A stretch of 17,744 nucleotides of DNA from Methylotenera_A sp031379885 (GTDB lineage: Bacteria; Pseudomonadota; Gammaproteobacteria; Burkholderiales; Methylophilaceae). Of the stretch, positions 1-8,063 are shown one piece after another (the stretch's first letter is position 1; each line of letters begins with the position of its first letter). The notes beneath the pieces were generated by a model. The model was given only the letters and a program-made list of their open reading frames with translations, did not search any database and had not been told where the DNA came from. A program made the translations under genes and the position numbers. The stretch lies in the NCBI GenBank assembly GCA_031379885.1, contig JANNFN010000176.1, positions 1-17,744 on the forward strand, written 5' to 3'.

Positions 1-1
1 C

Positions 2-337
2 GGCACATTAACTTCCGCTTTGCGCTATGCGCAAAAAACTGCCATTGCACAACGCAGAAACGTATATGCCGCAATCAACACCAGCACGCGAACGGTTTGT
101 TTAGGCTATACCAGCAATTGTAGTAGCGCAGTGATCGACCCCGCGACGCAAATAGCGTATTCCAAAACACTTTCTAACAACGTGACCATCACAGCATCCA
201 CCACCCCGATTGGTTTTGACGGGCTAGGTAGGCCGGTACCAAATGCAACAGCGACTTTTACCATCCAAAATGCAGTTGTTCCCATTGAATCCACCCGCAC
301 CATTACTGTTGAAGCGGAAACTGGTTATGTACGCTAA
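2..337 (+). CDS. mshC: MSHA minor prepilin, FimT/GspH-like, probably MshC (5' end cut off by window)
   Basis: The reading frame is open from base 2 and ends at TAA 335-337, so 111 residues of the C-terminal part are visible; the prepilin leader and most of the hydrophobic helix lie outside the window. The visible start, a segment like TSALRYAQKTAIAQRR, matches the alpha-helix stretch that follows the membrane segment in GspH/FimT pseudopilins, where a run of Ala/Arg/Lys residues leads into a beta-rich head domain. Two Cys residues in the head (in TVCLGY and SNCSS) could form a disulfide. The family role is a minor pilin that primes pilus assembly in the inner membrane. Its place directly before mshD favours MshC. 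The family call is fairly firm; the exact name comes from position. The stop lies 8 bases inside the next gene, implying translational coupling. Confidence 0.7.
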   Translation, partial: GTLTSALRYAQKTAIAQRRNVYAAINTSTRTVCLGYTSNCSSAVIDPATQIAYSKTLSNNVTITASTTPIGFDGLGRPVPNATATFTIQNAVVPIESTRTITVEAETGYVR

Positions 338-932
338 AAACAGGCAAAAAGGAGTCACTCTGGTTGAACTAGTAGTGTTCATCGTCATTGTCAGCGTAGC
401 TTTACTGGGTGTGCTAAAAGTGCTGGATATTACCAATCGCGGCAGCGCAGACCCGCTTATACGCAAGCAGGCGCTTTCTATTGCGGAGTCGCTATTAATG
501 GAAATTGAACAACAACCATTCACTTGGTGCGACCCCGATGATGCGAATGTATCCACCGCAACTTCTGCAGCAACTTGCGCCAGCACTGCACAAGACTCTA
601 CGCCAACTTCGACTAGCGCAATGACTGGGCCTTTCCCAAATACAGAAAGCCGTTACAGCAGTACCGATCCATTAGACAACGTAGCTGATTATGCTGGATT
701 TACCATGCCTGGTGGCGGCTGCACTGGCATTTGCAGCCCGGGCGATACCACCTCGCTTTCTGGGTTAACTGGTTACGCTGTGACTGTCACCGTAACACGG
801 GCGGGCGCTGTTGCGCCATTTGCCAGTCTGGCATTAGACGCTGTGTTAAAAATTAGCGTACGCGTGACTGGCCCAGCAAATACGGATGTGACGTTGACAG
901 GTTATCGAGTTCGATATGCGCCCAATATCTAA
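327..932 (+). CDS. mshD: MSHA minor prepilin MshD
   Basis: A 201-residue type IV prepilin-like protein. The start chosen is ATG 327, which leaves a short basic leader (MYAKNRQKG) before the processing site G9/V10; longer in-frame starts would put an implausible tail before the leader. After the cleavage glycine come VTLVELVVFIVIVSVALLG, with Glu at mature position 5 as needed for pilin assembly, then one membrane helix. Mature position 1 is Val instead of the usual Phe or Met. The C-terminal head has four to five Cys residues and a segment DNVADYAGFTMPG that resembles MshD proteins. MshD is a minor pilin thought to act in initiation or at the tip of the MSHA pilus. The gene overlaps mshC by 11 bases and mshO by 17 bases, so it is part of a translationally linked prepilin set. 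Confidence 0.85.
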   Translation: MYAKNRQKGVTLVELVVFIVIVSVALLGVLKVLDITNRGSADPLIRKQALSIAESLLMEIEQQPFTWCDPDDANVSTATSAATCASTAQDSTPTSTSAMTGPFPNTESRYSSTDPLDNVADYAGFTMPGGGCTGICSPGDTTSLSGLTGYAVTVTVTRAGAVAPFASLALDAVLKISVRVTGPANTDVTLTGYRVRYAPNI

Positions 933-1734
933 TATAAAAGCTTCAGGCTTTACTTTGGTCGAATTGGTGATCGTGATTACCATTGTGGGCATTCTTGCGG
1001 CAGGCGCAACCCAACTCATTCGCAACCCAGCGCAATCATTTATTGATGGTGAAAATCGCGCCAATCTTACTGACCGTGCCGATACTGCATTGCGTCGTAT
1101 GGCACGTGATATTCGCAATGCCTTACCAAATAGCATTCGCACTACCACCAATGGTGCTGATAGTTTTATCGAATTTATGCCCGTTAAAACAGCAGGTAGA
1201 TATCGCGCTGAGGTTGGATCTTCTGTCAGTGATAATCCACTAGATTTTTCACTGTCAGCAGATACTTTTGATGTGCTAGGTTCAAGCGTTACGATAGCCG
1301 CTAGCGACAAGCTGGTAATATACAATTTGGGTATTGCAGGTTCGGATGTGTATGAAGGCACTAACAGCCGCGCACTGCTTACCTCAGGCACACTAAGTAC
1401 CTTGAGTTTCAGTGGCGGAACGTTCCCACAGGCGTCACCCTCTAGCCGATTTTATGTAGTATCCACGCCCGTCACATATGCGTGCGACATGACTAATGGC
1501 GTGCTTTTGCAATATAGCGGTTATGCCATTCAATCCGCACAACCTGTCAGTGTGGCCGCGCTTAATGGCCTTGCTACTGCACGCAAATTAGCAACAAACT
1601 TAAATTTTTGCCAAATTAATTATGCAGCTGGCGTGCTGCAAAGAACAGGTGTGGTGACAATTTATCTTGGTTTCTATCAAGATGCTGCCAACGTGAAATT
1701 GATGCATCAGGTCAATGTGGTGAACTCGCCATGA
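916..1734 (+). CDS. mshO: MSHA minor prepilin MshO
   Basis: A 272-residue prepilin with an orthodox class III leader: a short polar segment MRPISNIKASG, cleavage expected at G11/F12, then FTLVELVIVITIVGILAAG with Glu at mature position 5. The segment after the helix (LTDRADTALRRMARDIRNALPNS) is typical of the GspJ/PilW-like minor pilins to which MshO belongs; the beta-rich head fills residues 60-272 with a Cys pair in the second half. GspJ-like pseudopilins sit in the tip complex with the H, I and K types, so mshC, mshD, mshO and mshP here look like a complete priming set. Its start lies inside mshD and its TGA overlaps the mshP ATG by four bases, which indicates coupled translation. Confidence 0.87.
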   Translation: MRPISNIKASGFTLVELVIVITIVGILAAGATQLIRNPAQSFIDGENRANLTDRADTALRRMARDIRNALPNSIRTTTNGADSFIEFMPVKTAGRYRAEVGSSVSDNPLDFSLSADTFDVLGSSVTIAASDKLVIYNLGIAGSDVYEGTNSRALLTSGTLSTLSFSGGTFPQASPSSRFYVVSTPVTYACDMTNGVLLQYSGYAIQSAQPVSVAALNGLATARKLATNLNFCQINYAAGVLQRTGVVTIYLGFYQDAANVKLMHQVNVVNSP

Positions 1735-2183
1735 TTAGTCGCTATCAACAAGGTTTTTTGTTACCAGCTGCAATATTTATACTGGTGATTTTAGCGGCAC
1801 TGGGTGCTTATGCGCTCAATATTACGAGCATTCAACAGGCCACTACTACACAAGATGTGCAAGGTGCTAGAGCTTACCAAGCCGCACGCGCAGGCGTTGA
1901 GTGGGCTGCTTATCAAGTATTGTCGCCTGGTACAACGGCTTTGGCAAACTGCCCCGCCAGCCCAAGCAATATCAGCGTTGACAACTTCTCAGTGGCTGTT
2001 TCTTGTACTAGATCTGCCGATTATTTTGAGCAGGGAACAGACCACACTATCGCCATTTACGACATAACAGCTACCGCAAGTTATGGCACTACAGGGACAA
2101 CCGGCTATATTGAACGTCAGATACAAGTCACTCTCAGCAAGTGTTTAGGCACCGACGCAACCCCCAACTATCAATGCAGTTGA
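1731..2183 (+). CDS. mshP: MSHA minor prepilin MshP (PilX/GspK-like)
   Basis: A 150-residue protein with leader MISRYQQG and a hydrophobic helix GFLLPAAIFILVILAALG. Processing at G8/F9 is expected. The mature helix has Pro-Ala at positions 4-5 where ordinary pilins have Glu5; loss of Glu5 is a known feature of GspK-type tip pseudopilins and is seen in MshP-like proteins, so this is a family trait and not a defect. The segment GARAYQAARAGVEWAAYQVL after the helix is the usual PilX/MshP motif. Four Cys residues lie in the head domain. It starts in a four-base ATGA overlap with mshO and is the last of the four-gene prepilin set. About 147 untranslated bases follow before mshQ. Confidence 0.85.
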   Translation: MISRYQQGFLLPAAIFILVILAALGAYALNITSIQQATTTQDVQGARAYQAARAGVEWAAYQVLSPGTTALANCPASPSNISVDNFSVAVSCTRSADYFEQGTDHTIAIYDITATASYGTTGTTGYIERQIQVTLSKCLGTDATPNYQCS

Positions 2184-2330
2184 ATAAGGCCTAAAATCCG
2201 TTCTTAATTAGCAGTTTAACCTGTAAGTCAGCGTTGCATAATAAGCCAATCTACCATAAATAGTTTAGGGGTTTGGCTTGATTGTTGACTGGTTACAAAT
2301 GAATGCTTTGATAGCAAGGCCTTGCAAGTC
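2184..2330 (+). other. mshP-mshQ gap with a palindrome over the mshQ ribosome site
   Basis: This is the largest untranslated gap inside the pilus operon (147 bases). I see no strong terminator. TTGACT at 2285-2290 could be a -35 element, but the best -10 candidate 17 bases later (TTGATA, 2308-2313) is a poor match, so an internal promoter is only possible. A perfect 12-base palindrome GCAAGGCCTTGC lies at 2314-2325 and contains the likely Shine-Dalgarno AAGG of mshQ; as RNA it could fold only as a 4-bp stem with a 4-base loop. The gap may serve to set mshQ expression apart from the pilins. Confidence 0.4.
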
Positions 2331-5234
2331 ATGCTAAAGGCGTTTTTATCTATGGCTTTAGTCAGGGCAGCCTCTTTGACACTAATACTTTTATTATGTG
2401 GCACGAGTGCTTCCTATGCCACAGTTGTTGAATTCAATAGTACTGGCGGTACAACCAGTACAAACGGCTTGCACTTCTATATTGATGACTCGACACAAAT
2501 ACAAGTTAAGCGCTTGAATAACACGGGTCAGGTATACGAACCCACCACACTCCCACCTAGCACAAACATTGATAACGGCATTTTCTTAAGAGCAAATGGC
2601 CTTGTTTATGGACCAGACCATAACGTTGCCACATTTACACCGACAGGCGGCATGTATAGTACTCGCTCTATTACGGCAACTTCTCCAGCAAATCCATCTT
2701 CGATTGGCGTAGAGCAAAATGCTACTAGTAATTTTGGCATTTCATCTGGCCCACAGGTCACAGTAAACTGGAAATATACAACTCCATTCGACTTTATAAC
2801 CGCTGAAGTGACTTTGGTTATACCTGCCACTTATGCGATAAGCGCTGCAAATCCAGTTAGGTACTACCATGCATTTGACACCTTTTTAGGTGGCAGTGAT
2901 AACGGTTGTGGCGTACGTTATATTGACACTAATGGCAAACAGGTAGTTGGTACTTATCCACCCGCGTCTGGAACCACCTGCCCTTCAAGCACTAGCATCC
3001 CAACAGGTGTTTCGGTAGTGGAATCTTTTCGAGAGCGTAGCGGGCTCACTTTCTCAAACTATTGCGCTTCTAGCTGGAGTAGTTTTTGGGTGAATGGAAC
3101 AACAAACTGTTCAATATTACAGAGTGCCAACATGAGTAACAATATCGCTACCACTTATCAGGATACCGGCATTGGTATTCAATATAATTTTACGGCACCT
3201 GGAACCTACACATTTAGCTATGATTTTGTGGTGGGTTCATTCCTTGTACCACCCTATGACCACTTAGAAATCAGACATCCAGGTACTGCTAATTTATGCG
3301 CAACTGACTTTACGGTATTAGCCTGCACATCTTCAACAGTGCCATGCCCTGCTGCAAATATCGTCAACACTGGCACATTGACTGGAAGTCTCACTAACAC
3401 ACCTGCCTCTCCTGCAATTACAGAAACACCTTCAACATTTACATTGGGCAGTAGTGCATCAACAGCTACAGTTTCAATGTTAGGATCATCACCAGGGGGA
3501 ACTTACACACTTAGCGCAACAGGATTAAGCACGTTACCTTTAAACGGCACAAAATGCTGGAACACAAGCGCAAGCACAGCAAGTTGCACATATGTAATTA
3601 GCAATAATCCGTGTATTAAAGATTTTGAGTGTTTAGAAACTGGAGTGGCTTATAACAACCTGACCAGCACACCCTCAGCACGCAATCCACTTTATACCAA
3701 GCTAGCAGGAACAGGCTTTACGTTTGATGTAGCAGCGTTGCAGGCCAGCGGTGCAGTTTCAACTACGTACACTGCAGCATCAAATGTCACGGTTGAAATA
3801 TTTGACGATAGTACAAGCCCTCAACCTGCTTGCAGCGCATATGCTTCGCCAATAGCCAGCCAAGCCATTACTTTTGCCGCTGGCGACTCTGGCCGTAAAA
3901 CTCTTGCTGCCAATTTTAGTATCGCAAATGCTTACCGCAAATTACGTTGCCGCGTCAGAGATAATAATCTAAGTCCTGTGGTTTATGGTTGTTCTTCAGA
4001 TAATTTTGCAGTGCGACCTACCAGTTTCACGGTAAGCTCTACAGCCAATGCAGATAATGCTGGAGCAAGTACAACAGCAACACCGATAGTGAAAGCCGGG
4101 AGCAATTTCAGCCTGACCGCAGCTACCGGATTGACTGGCTACAACGGCACCCCTAGCATAGACAATACCAAGCTTTCAGCACATAGCGGCGCGGTGCAAA
4201 TTGGCACACTTACAGGTAGCTTCAACACTGCAAGCTCTGGCACTGCGACTGGCGCGGCCTTTAGTTATAGCGAAGTAGGTTATTTCAGATTTGCTGCCAA
4301 CGGTGTTTATGACGACACATTTACCGCAGTAGATTCTGCCTTAGGCGATTGCGCTAGTGGCTATGCAGCTAGCGGCAGTAAGTATGGGTGCAGTTTTGGC
4401 AATTCAGCTACTACCAATTATTTTGGTCGATTTACGCCGGATCATTTTGATACACTAGTTACACAAGGTTGCACCACTGGTGGCTTCACCTATTCTGCTC
4501 AGCCATTCAATGCAACGATAACCGCGCGCAATCTAAGTGGTACAGCCACACAAAATTACGATGGCTCGAGCAACTTCGCAAAAACAGTAACGCTTTCAGA
4601 TGCCAACGCAGTGGCTGGCAGTCTTACGCCTGCTTCACTTGCAGCTAGTGCTTTTACAGCAGGCATCGCGAATGCTACATCCGCCTTTAGCTTCACTAGC
4701 GCAAAAACTGCACCCGCGACAATCAAATTGCATGCGTTAGATACCGATAATGTTGCGTCATCAGCCACAGAGGGAACAGCGAACATTCGCAGTGGCCGGC
4801 TAAAACTACAAAACGCTTACGGCTCCGAATTATTGCCATTATCCATACCTCTTGAGGCGCAATACTGGAACGGTACATCGTACATTAGGAACCAGCAGGA
4901 TAACTGCACTACGGTGCCGGCCTCTAGCGTCGCCATGGGTCCCTATAAAAACAATCTTTCTGCCTGCGAAACACAAACAGGCTATTCAAGCGGCTCTGGG
5001 ACATTTGTTAATGGTGTCTCCAAATATTTACGGCTGACAAAACCTGGTGTGGGAAACAATGGCAGCGTCGATTTAACACTTAATCTAAACAGTGCCAGCG
5101 GCAACACCTGCAACTCATCTACGGCAAGTTCGGCAACTTCTGCAAGTATGCCTTGGTTCGGCAGCAACACCGTATCGCGCGCTACTTTTGGAATTTTCAA
5201 AACGCCGATTATTTATATGCGTGAAAACTTTTAA
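2331..5234 (+). CDS. mshQ: MSHA biogenesis protein MshQ, large secreted DUF6701-type protein
   Basis: A 967-residue exported protein, the largest in the window. ATG 2331 is chosen because AAGG at 2316-2319 is 11 bases upstream; an in-frame TTG at 2322 would place the ribosome site too close. A Sec signal peptide ends near residue 30 (SASYA). The Cys in the hydrophobic core (LLLCG) lacks a proper lipobox, so it is unlikely to be a lipoprotein. Residues about 31-308 are a beta-rich N-terminal region with several Cys. From about residue 309 (YDHLEIRHP) the Ser/Thr/Ala-rich, Cys-studded region typical of MshQ begins, and the C-terminus (RATFGIFKTPIIYMRENF) matches the conserved end of DUF6701 proteins, so the gene is complete. 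MshQ-like proteins are encoded with MSHA minor pilins and are proposed to be a tip or surface component; the function is not established. mshI follows after 22 bases. Confidence 0.85.
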   Translation: MLKAFLSMALVRAASLTLILLLCGTSASYATVVEFNSTGGTTSTNGLHFYIDDSTQIQVKRLNNTGQVYEPTTLPPSTNIDNGIFLRANGLVYGPDHNVATFTPTGGMYSTRSITATSPANPSSIGVEQNATSNFGISSGPQVTVNWKYTTPFDFITAEVTLVIPATYAISAANPVRYYHAFDTFLGGSDNGCGVRYIDTNGKQVVGTYPPASGTTCPSSTSIPTGVSVVESFRERSGLTFSNYCASSWSSFWVNGTTNCSILQSANMSNNIATTYQDTGIGIQYNFTAPGTYTFSYDFVVGSFLVPPYDHLEIRHPGTANLCATDFTVLACTSSTVPCPAANIVNTGTLTGSLTNTPASPAITETPSTFTLGSSASTATVSMLGSSPGGTYTLSATGLSTLPLNGTKCWNTSASTASCTYVISNNPCIKDFECLETGVAYNNLTSTPSARNPLYTKLAGTGFTFDVAALQASGAVSTTYTAASNVTVEIFDDSTSPQPACSAYASPIASQAITFAAGDSGRKTLAANFSIANAYRKLRCRVRDNNLSPVVYGCSSDNFAVRPTSFTVSSTANADNAGASTTATPIVKAGSNFSLTAATGLTGYNGTPSIDNTKLSAHSGAVQIGTLTGSFNTASSGTATGAAFSYSEVGYFRFAANGVYDDTFTAVDSALGDCASGYAASGSKYGCSFGNSATTNYFGRFTPDHFDTLVTQGCTTGGFTYSAQPFNATITARNLSGTATQNYDGSSNFAKTVTLSDANAVAGSLTPASLAASAFTAGIANATSAFSFTSAKTAPATIKLHALDTDNVASSATEGTANIRSGRLKLQNAYGSELLPLSIPLEAQYWNGTSYIRNQQDNCTTVPASSVAMGPYKNNLSACETQTGYSSGSGTFVNGVSKYLRLTKPGVGNNGSVDLTLNLNSASGNTCNSSTASSATSASMPWFGSNTVSRATFGIFKTPIIYMRENF

Positions 5235-5256
5235 TGGCTTTATAGAGGCTCAAAAT

Positions 5257-6210
5257 ATGCAATTTTTTACAAAAAAAAAGAAACCTGGCTGGGTTGCGCT
5301 ATGCACCTCTGAAGACATCGCATGCGCTGTACATGTGGTTAGGCCGCATCCTATAAAATCTCATGAAGATAAGCCAGCGGTCGTGTTTGGTGGCACTTGG
5401 CAAACCAACCTAAAAAACAATACTGCGACCAAAAACTTGATTGCAGATTTAGGCTTAGCGCGCCAACATTGCTCGCTACTGCTTGCGCAGGGCGAATATA
5501 AATTAGTGCATCTTGAAAAGCCGAATGTGCCTGCTAATGAGCTAATACAAGCATTGAGCTGGAAACTCAAGGATATGATTGATTACCCGATAGAACAAGC
5601 CACTATTGAGGTTATCAATATTCCAGCCGACCCTAATAATAAAAATCGGCAGTCTTATGTATATGCCATTGCTGCAAAAAATGAACTGCTAAGTGATTAT
5701 ATTCAACGCTTTATAGATTCTGGTGCAAGTTTAGAAGTGATTGATATTCCGGAACTGGCACAACGTAATATTGCCGCATATTTAGAACAAGAGAATCGTG
5801 GCCTTGCCATGCTTTCTATCAACAATGCTGGCGGCCTGTTAACGTTTACCTCTGGCGGCGAGCTTTACCATGCCAGACATATTGATATTGATACCACACA
5901 TTTGCAAAGCGAAGATAGCGAACGAAAATCCAAAGTATTCGAACGCTTATCTTTAGAAATTCAACGCTCGCTGGATAGCTTTGAGCGTGAATTTACTTAC
6001 ATTACTACCAACTGCCTAGTATTGGCGCCATTTGCAGGACGTGAAGATTGTTATGACTACTTAAAATCCTATCTCAATATTCAAATAGATCGCTTAGATT
6101 TAAACGATGTATTTGAATTTGAAGATAAGTTTGAATTAGGTGATTTAACTATGCAGGCCAACCTATTACCAGTGCTAGGTGCCGCATTACGTGAAGGGAA
6201 ATCAGCATGA
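5257..6210 (+). CDS. mshI: MSHA biogenesis protein MshI (PilM-like)
   Basis: A 317-residue soluble protein without signal peptide. The start at ATG 5257 is set by AGAGG at 5244-5248, eight bases upstream; the open frame extends backward into mshQ but with no credible start. The N-terminus (MQFFTKKKKPGWVAL), the central region with LSWKLKDMIDYP and the segment VIDIPELAQRNIAAYL are characteristic of MshI, a member of the actin-like PilM/GspL-cytoplasmic family. The usual role is to link the cytoplasmic motor to the inner-membrane PilN/PilO-like platform, here encoded by the next two genes. The coding start holds a run of nine A residues at 5271-5279. The gene overlaps the following PilN-like gene by four bases. 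Confidence 0.87.
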   Translation: MQFFTKKKKPGWVALCTSEDIACAVHVVRPHPIKSHEDKPAVVFGGTWQTNLKNNTATKNLIADLGLARQHCSLLLAQGEYKLVHLEKPNVPANELIQALSWKLKDMIDYPIEQATIEVINIPADPNNKNRQSYVYAIAAKNELLSDYIQRFIDSGASLEVIDIPELAQRNIAAYLEQENRGLAMLSINNAGGLLTFTSGGELYHARHIDIDTTHLQSEDSERKSKVFERLSLEIQRSLDSFEREFTYITTNCLVLAPFAGREDCYDYLKSYLNIQIDRLDLNDVFEFEDKFELGDLTMQANLLPVLGAALREGKSA

Positions 6211-6926
6211 GTCAGCAGATTAACCTATTAAATCCAGCTCTTATCAAGCAAAAGGATTTCTTAAATCCTAATAATATAGCCATGACGCTAGGACTTTTGT
6301 TGGCGTTGATGTTGGGATATTACGGCTATGCCCAAAAGCAGTTGTCTTTGCTCACTTTGCAACGCAGTCAAGCGGCAGAAACATTATCTGCCACGCAAGC
6401 GCAATTGCAACAAACAACTTTGTTACACACGCCGCATGAGATGAACAATGCGCTAATAAAAAAAATTGCGCAACTGGAGCAAAAAGAAACTATGCAACAG
6501 CAAATATTGCAAACTGTGAATCAAAGCTCAGCTACGCCTGAAAAAGGTTATGCTGCGCTGATGCGCGCTTTTGCTAAGCAAAGCCTGGATGGCTTATGGC
6601 TCACCAGCTTTAGTTTTGATAGCCGTACAGAAAAACTTAATATCAATGGTCGCACCTTGCAGGCGGACTTAGTGCCAGAATATATTTCTAACCTAGGTAA
6701 TGAACCGGCATTAAAAGGTAAGTTGTTTTCTGCTTTAAGTATGAATTTACCTAAAGCTGAAGCATCTAAAATCTCTGCCCTGCAAGCCAATGCTGGTGCG
6801 GCTTCCAGCCTGCCTCTTGCGGGAACTGAAAAAACTATTACACCTAAATATATCGAATTCTCATTGCAATCTGTGGAAGAAAAATCCTTAACCAGTAGCG
6901 AACCCAAGGAAGAAAAGAAATCTTGA
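6207..6926 (+). CDS. PilN-like MSHA inner-membrane assembly protein (MshI2-type)
   Basis: A 239-residue bitopic membrane protein. The N-terminal motif MSQQINLLNPAL is the PilN signature that, in type IVa pilus systems, docks into a groove of PilM; here the partner would be MshI. One membrane helix spans roughly residues 24-42, followed by a Gln/Leu-rich coiled coil (about 45-110) and a periplasmic ferredoxin-like domain near 115-185 (DGLWLTSFSFD to LNINGRTL). The C-terminal tail is polar and Lys/Glu-rich. It starts in a four-base overlap with mshI and its TGA shares one base with the mshJ ATG, so MshI, this protein and MshJ are probably made in step. Some annotations name this gene mshI2; I leave the symbol empty. 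Confidence 0.83.
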   Translation: MSQQINLLNPALIKQKDFLNPNNIAMTLGLLLALMLGYYGYAQKQLSLLTLQRSQAAETLSATQAQLQQTTLLHTPHEMNNALIKKIAQLEQKETMQQQILQTVNQSSATPEKGYAALMRAFAKQSLDGLWLTSFSFDSRTEKLNINGRTLQADLVPEYISNLGNEPALKGKLFSALSMNLPKAEASKISALQANAGAASSLPLAGTEKTITPKYIEFSLQSVEEKSLTSSEPKEEKKS

Positions 6927-7618
6927 TGCAAGCTTTGCAAACCATCAGCTATAAATTTGAGGCACTCAACCAGCGTGAGCGCTGGATGGTGACTTGCGCG
7001 CTATTTTTAGTGGTGTATGCCGTCATCAATATGCTATTGCTTAGCCCCGTGCTGGCGCGCCAAAAAATACTTAACAATGAACTTGCAACAGACCAAGCTC
7101 AGATTCAAACATTAAATCAACAAATTAACACACTCGCGCAAAGCCCTGTCATTGACCCAAATGCACAAAATAAACAACGTATTGCCGAGCTGCAATCGCA
7201 TTTGCAACAACTAGAAACCCGATTAAGTGGGCTTCAAACCACGCTTATTAACCCTGACAAAATGCCTGAACTGCTGCGCAATTTATTGAAAAAAAATAGC
7301 GCACTAAAATTAATTGAGCTTAAAACTTTGCCAACTAAAGGCTTACTTGATAGCTCATCTGAAGATGCAAATAATAAAGACGCAGACCCCACAACCATAA
7401 CGTCTAACACTCAAAACTTACCTGTATTCAAACATGGTGTAGAAATTACCATTGAAGGCCACTATTTAGATTTACTCAATTATGTCGCCGAGTTGGAAAA
7501 AATGCCTTGGCATGTGCTGTGGAGCAAGGCCTCTTTGAATGCGGAAGACTACCCAGATAATCAATTAAAACTGACGGTATATACCTTAAGTTTAGATAAA
7601 ACCTGGCTAACTATTTAA
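6926..7618 (+). CDS. mshJ: MSHA biogenesis protein MshJ (PilO-like)
   Basis: A 230-residue bitopic inner-membrane protein. ATG 6926 overlaps the preceding TGA by one base and has a purine-rich ribosome site (AAGGA, 6906-6910, then AGAAAAG); the TTG three bases upstream is less likely. The N-terminal ALNQRERWM segment, a single membrane helix at about residues 21-40, a long Gln/Leu-rich coiled coil (about 45-110) and a C-terminal ferredoxin-like fold containing VEITIEGHYLDLLNYVAELE are the layout of MshJ/GspM/PilO proteins. The PilO class pairs with PilN to form the inner-membrane alignment complex that contacts the secretin through a PilP/MshK-like protein, which is the next gene. The central region near residues 140-165 is Asp/Asn/Thr-rich and probably disordered. 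Confidence 0.87.
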   Translation: MQALQTISYKFEALNQRERWMVTCALFLVVYAVINMLLLSPVLARQKILNNELATDQAQIQTLNQQINTLAQSPVIDPNAQNKQRIAELQSHLQQLETRLSGLQTTLINPDKMPELLRNLLKKNSALKLIELKTLPTKGLLDSSSEDANNKDADPTTITSNTQNLPVFKHGVEITIEGHYLDLLNYVAELEKMPWHVLWSKASLNAEDYPDNQLKLTVYTLSLDKTWLTI

Positions 7619-7634
7619 TGTTGAGTATTTAACA

Positions 7635-8063
7635 ATGAATTTTCTACACATTTCTCAAAAAAAATTACTAGTCGCCTTACTTGGCATTGTGAACATTTTG
7701 ACTGCGCAAGCTGACACATTAAAAGACCCAACTCAGCCACCAGCATCACTTTATGGCGAGGTAAGTGTGAGTAGTGAAGTGGTGACTGGCCCTGTACTAC
7801 AATCTGTCATGATAGGTCCTCAATTGCGCGCAGCGATTATTAATGGTGAAAAAGTATTACTAGGCGGGAAATATCAACAGGCCACACTGATTCGACTTAA
7901 TGAGCATTCAGCAGTGCTACGCAACCCAGACATGACGACACAAACTTTAGTGATAGATTACGCGATTGAGAAAAAAATTATAGCACCAGTTGCAGCTTCG
8001 CCTGTAGCAAAAAGAAAAGTGAAGCATTCATCCAAACCAATAGTAGTAAGCGAGAAATCATGA
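7635..8063 (+). CDS. mshK: MSHA biogenesis protein MshK
   Basis: A 142-residue exported protein with a Sec signal peptide; cleavage after AQA at residue 26 is likely. The mature N-terminus carries the LKDPTQPP motif, and the core (LQSVMIGPQLRAAIINGEKVLLGG) matches the small beta domain of MshK, related to the PilP/GspC homology region. Such domains bind the N-terminal periplasmic domains of the secretin, here MshL, and connect it to the MshJ-containing inner-membrane complex. The C-terminal tail (about residues 115-142) is basic and Ser-rich. No strong Shine-Dalgarno precedes the ATG; a weak TTGAG is present. The gene overlaps mshL by four bases (ATGA). Confidence 0.83.
   Translation: MNFLHISQKKLLVALLGIVNILTAQADTLKDPTQPPASLYGEVSVSSEVVTGPVLQSVMIGPQLRAAIINGEKVLLGGKYQQATLIRLNEHSAVLRNPDMTTQTLVIDYAIEKKIIAPVAASPVAKRKVKHSSKPIVVSEKS

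Noticed and set aside
846..1391. A 181-codon open frame on the - strand across mshD and mshO
   Set aside because: Antisense to two well-supported prepilin genes, with no family resemblance or ribosome context.
1731..1790. Missing Glu5 in the MshP pilin helix as a possible defect
   Set aside because: Absence of Glu5 is usual for GspK-type tip pseudopilins, and the rest of the protein is intact.
2322..2330. TTG 2322 as the mshQ start
   Set aside because: It adds only three residues and sits too close to AAGG 2316-2319; ATG 2331 has workable spacing and a normal signal peptide.
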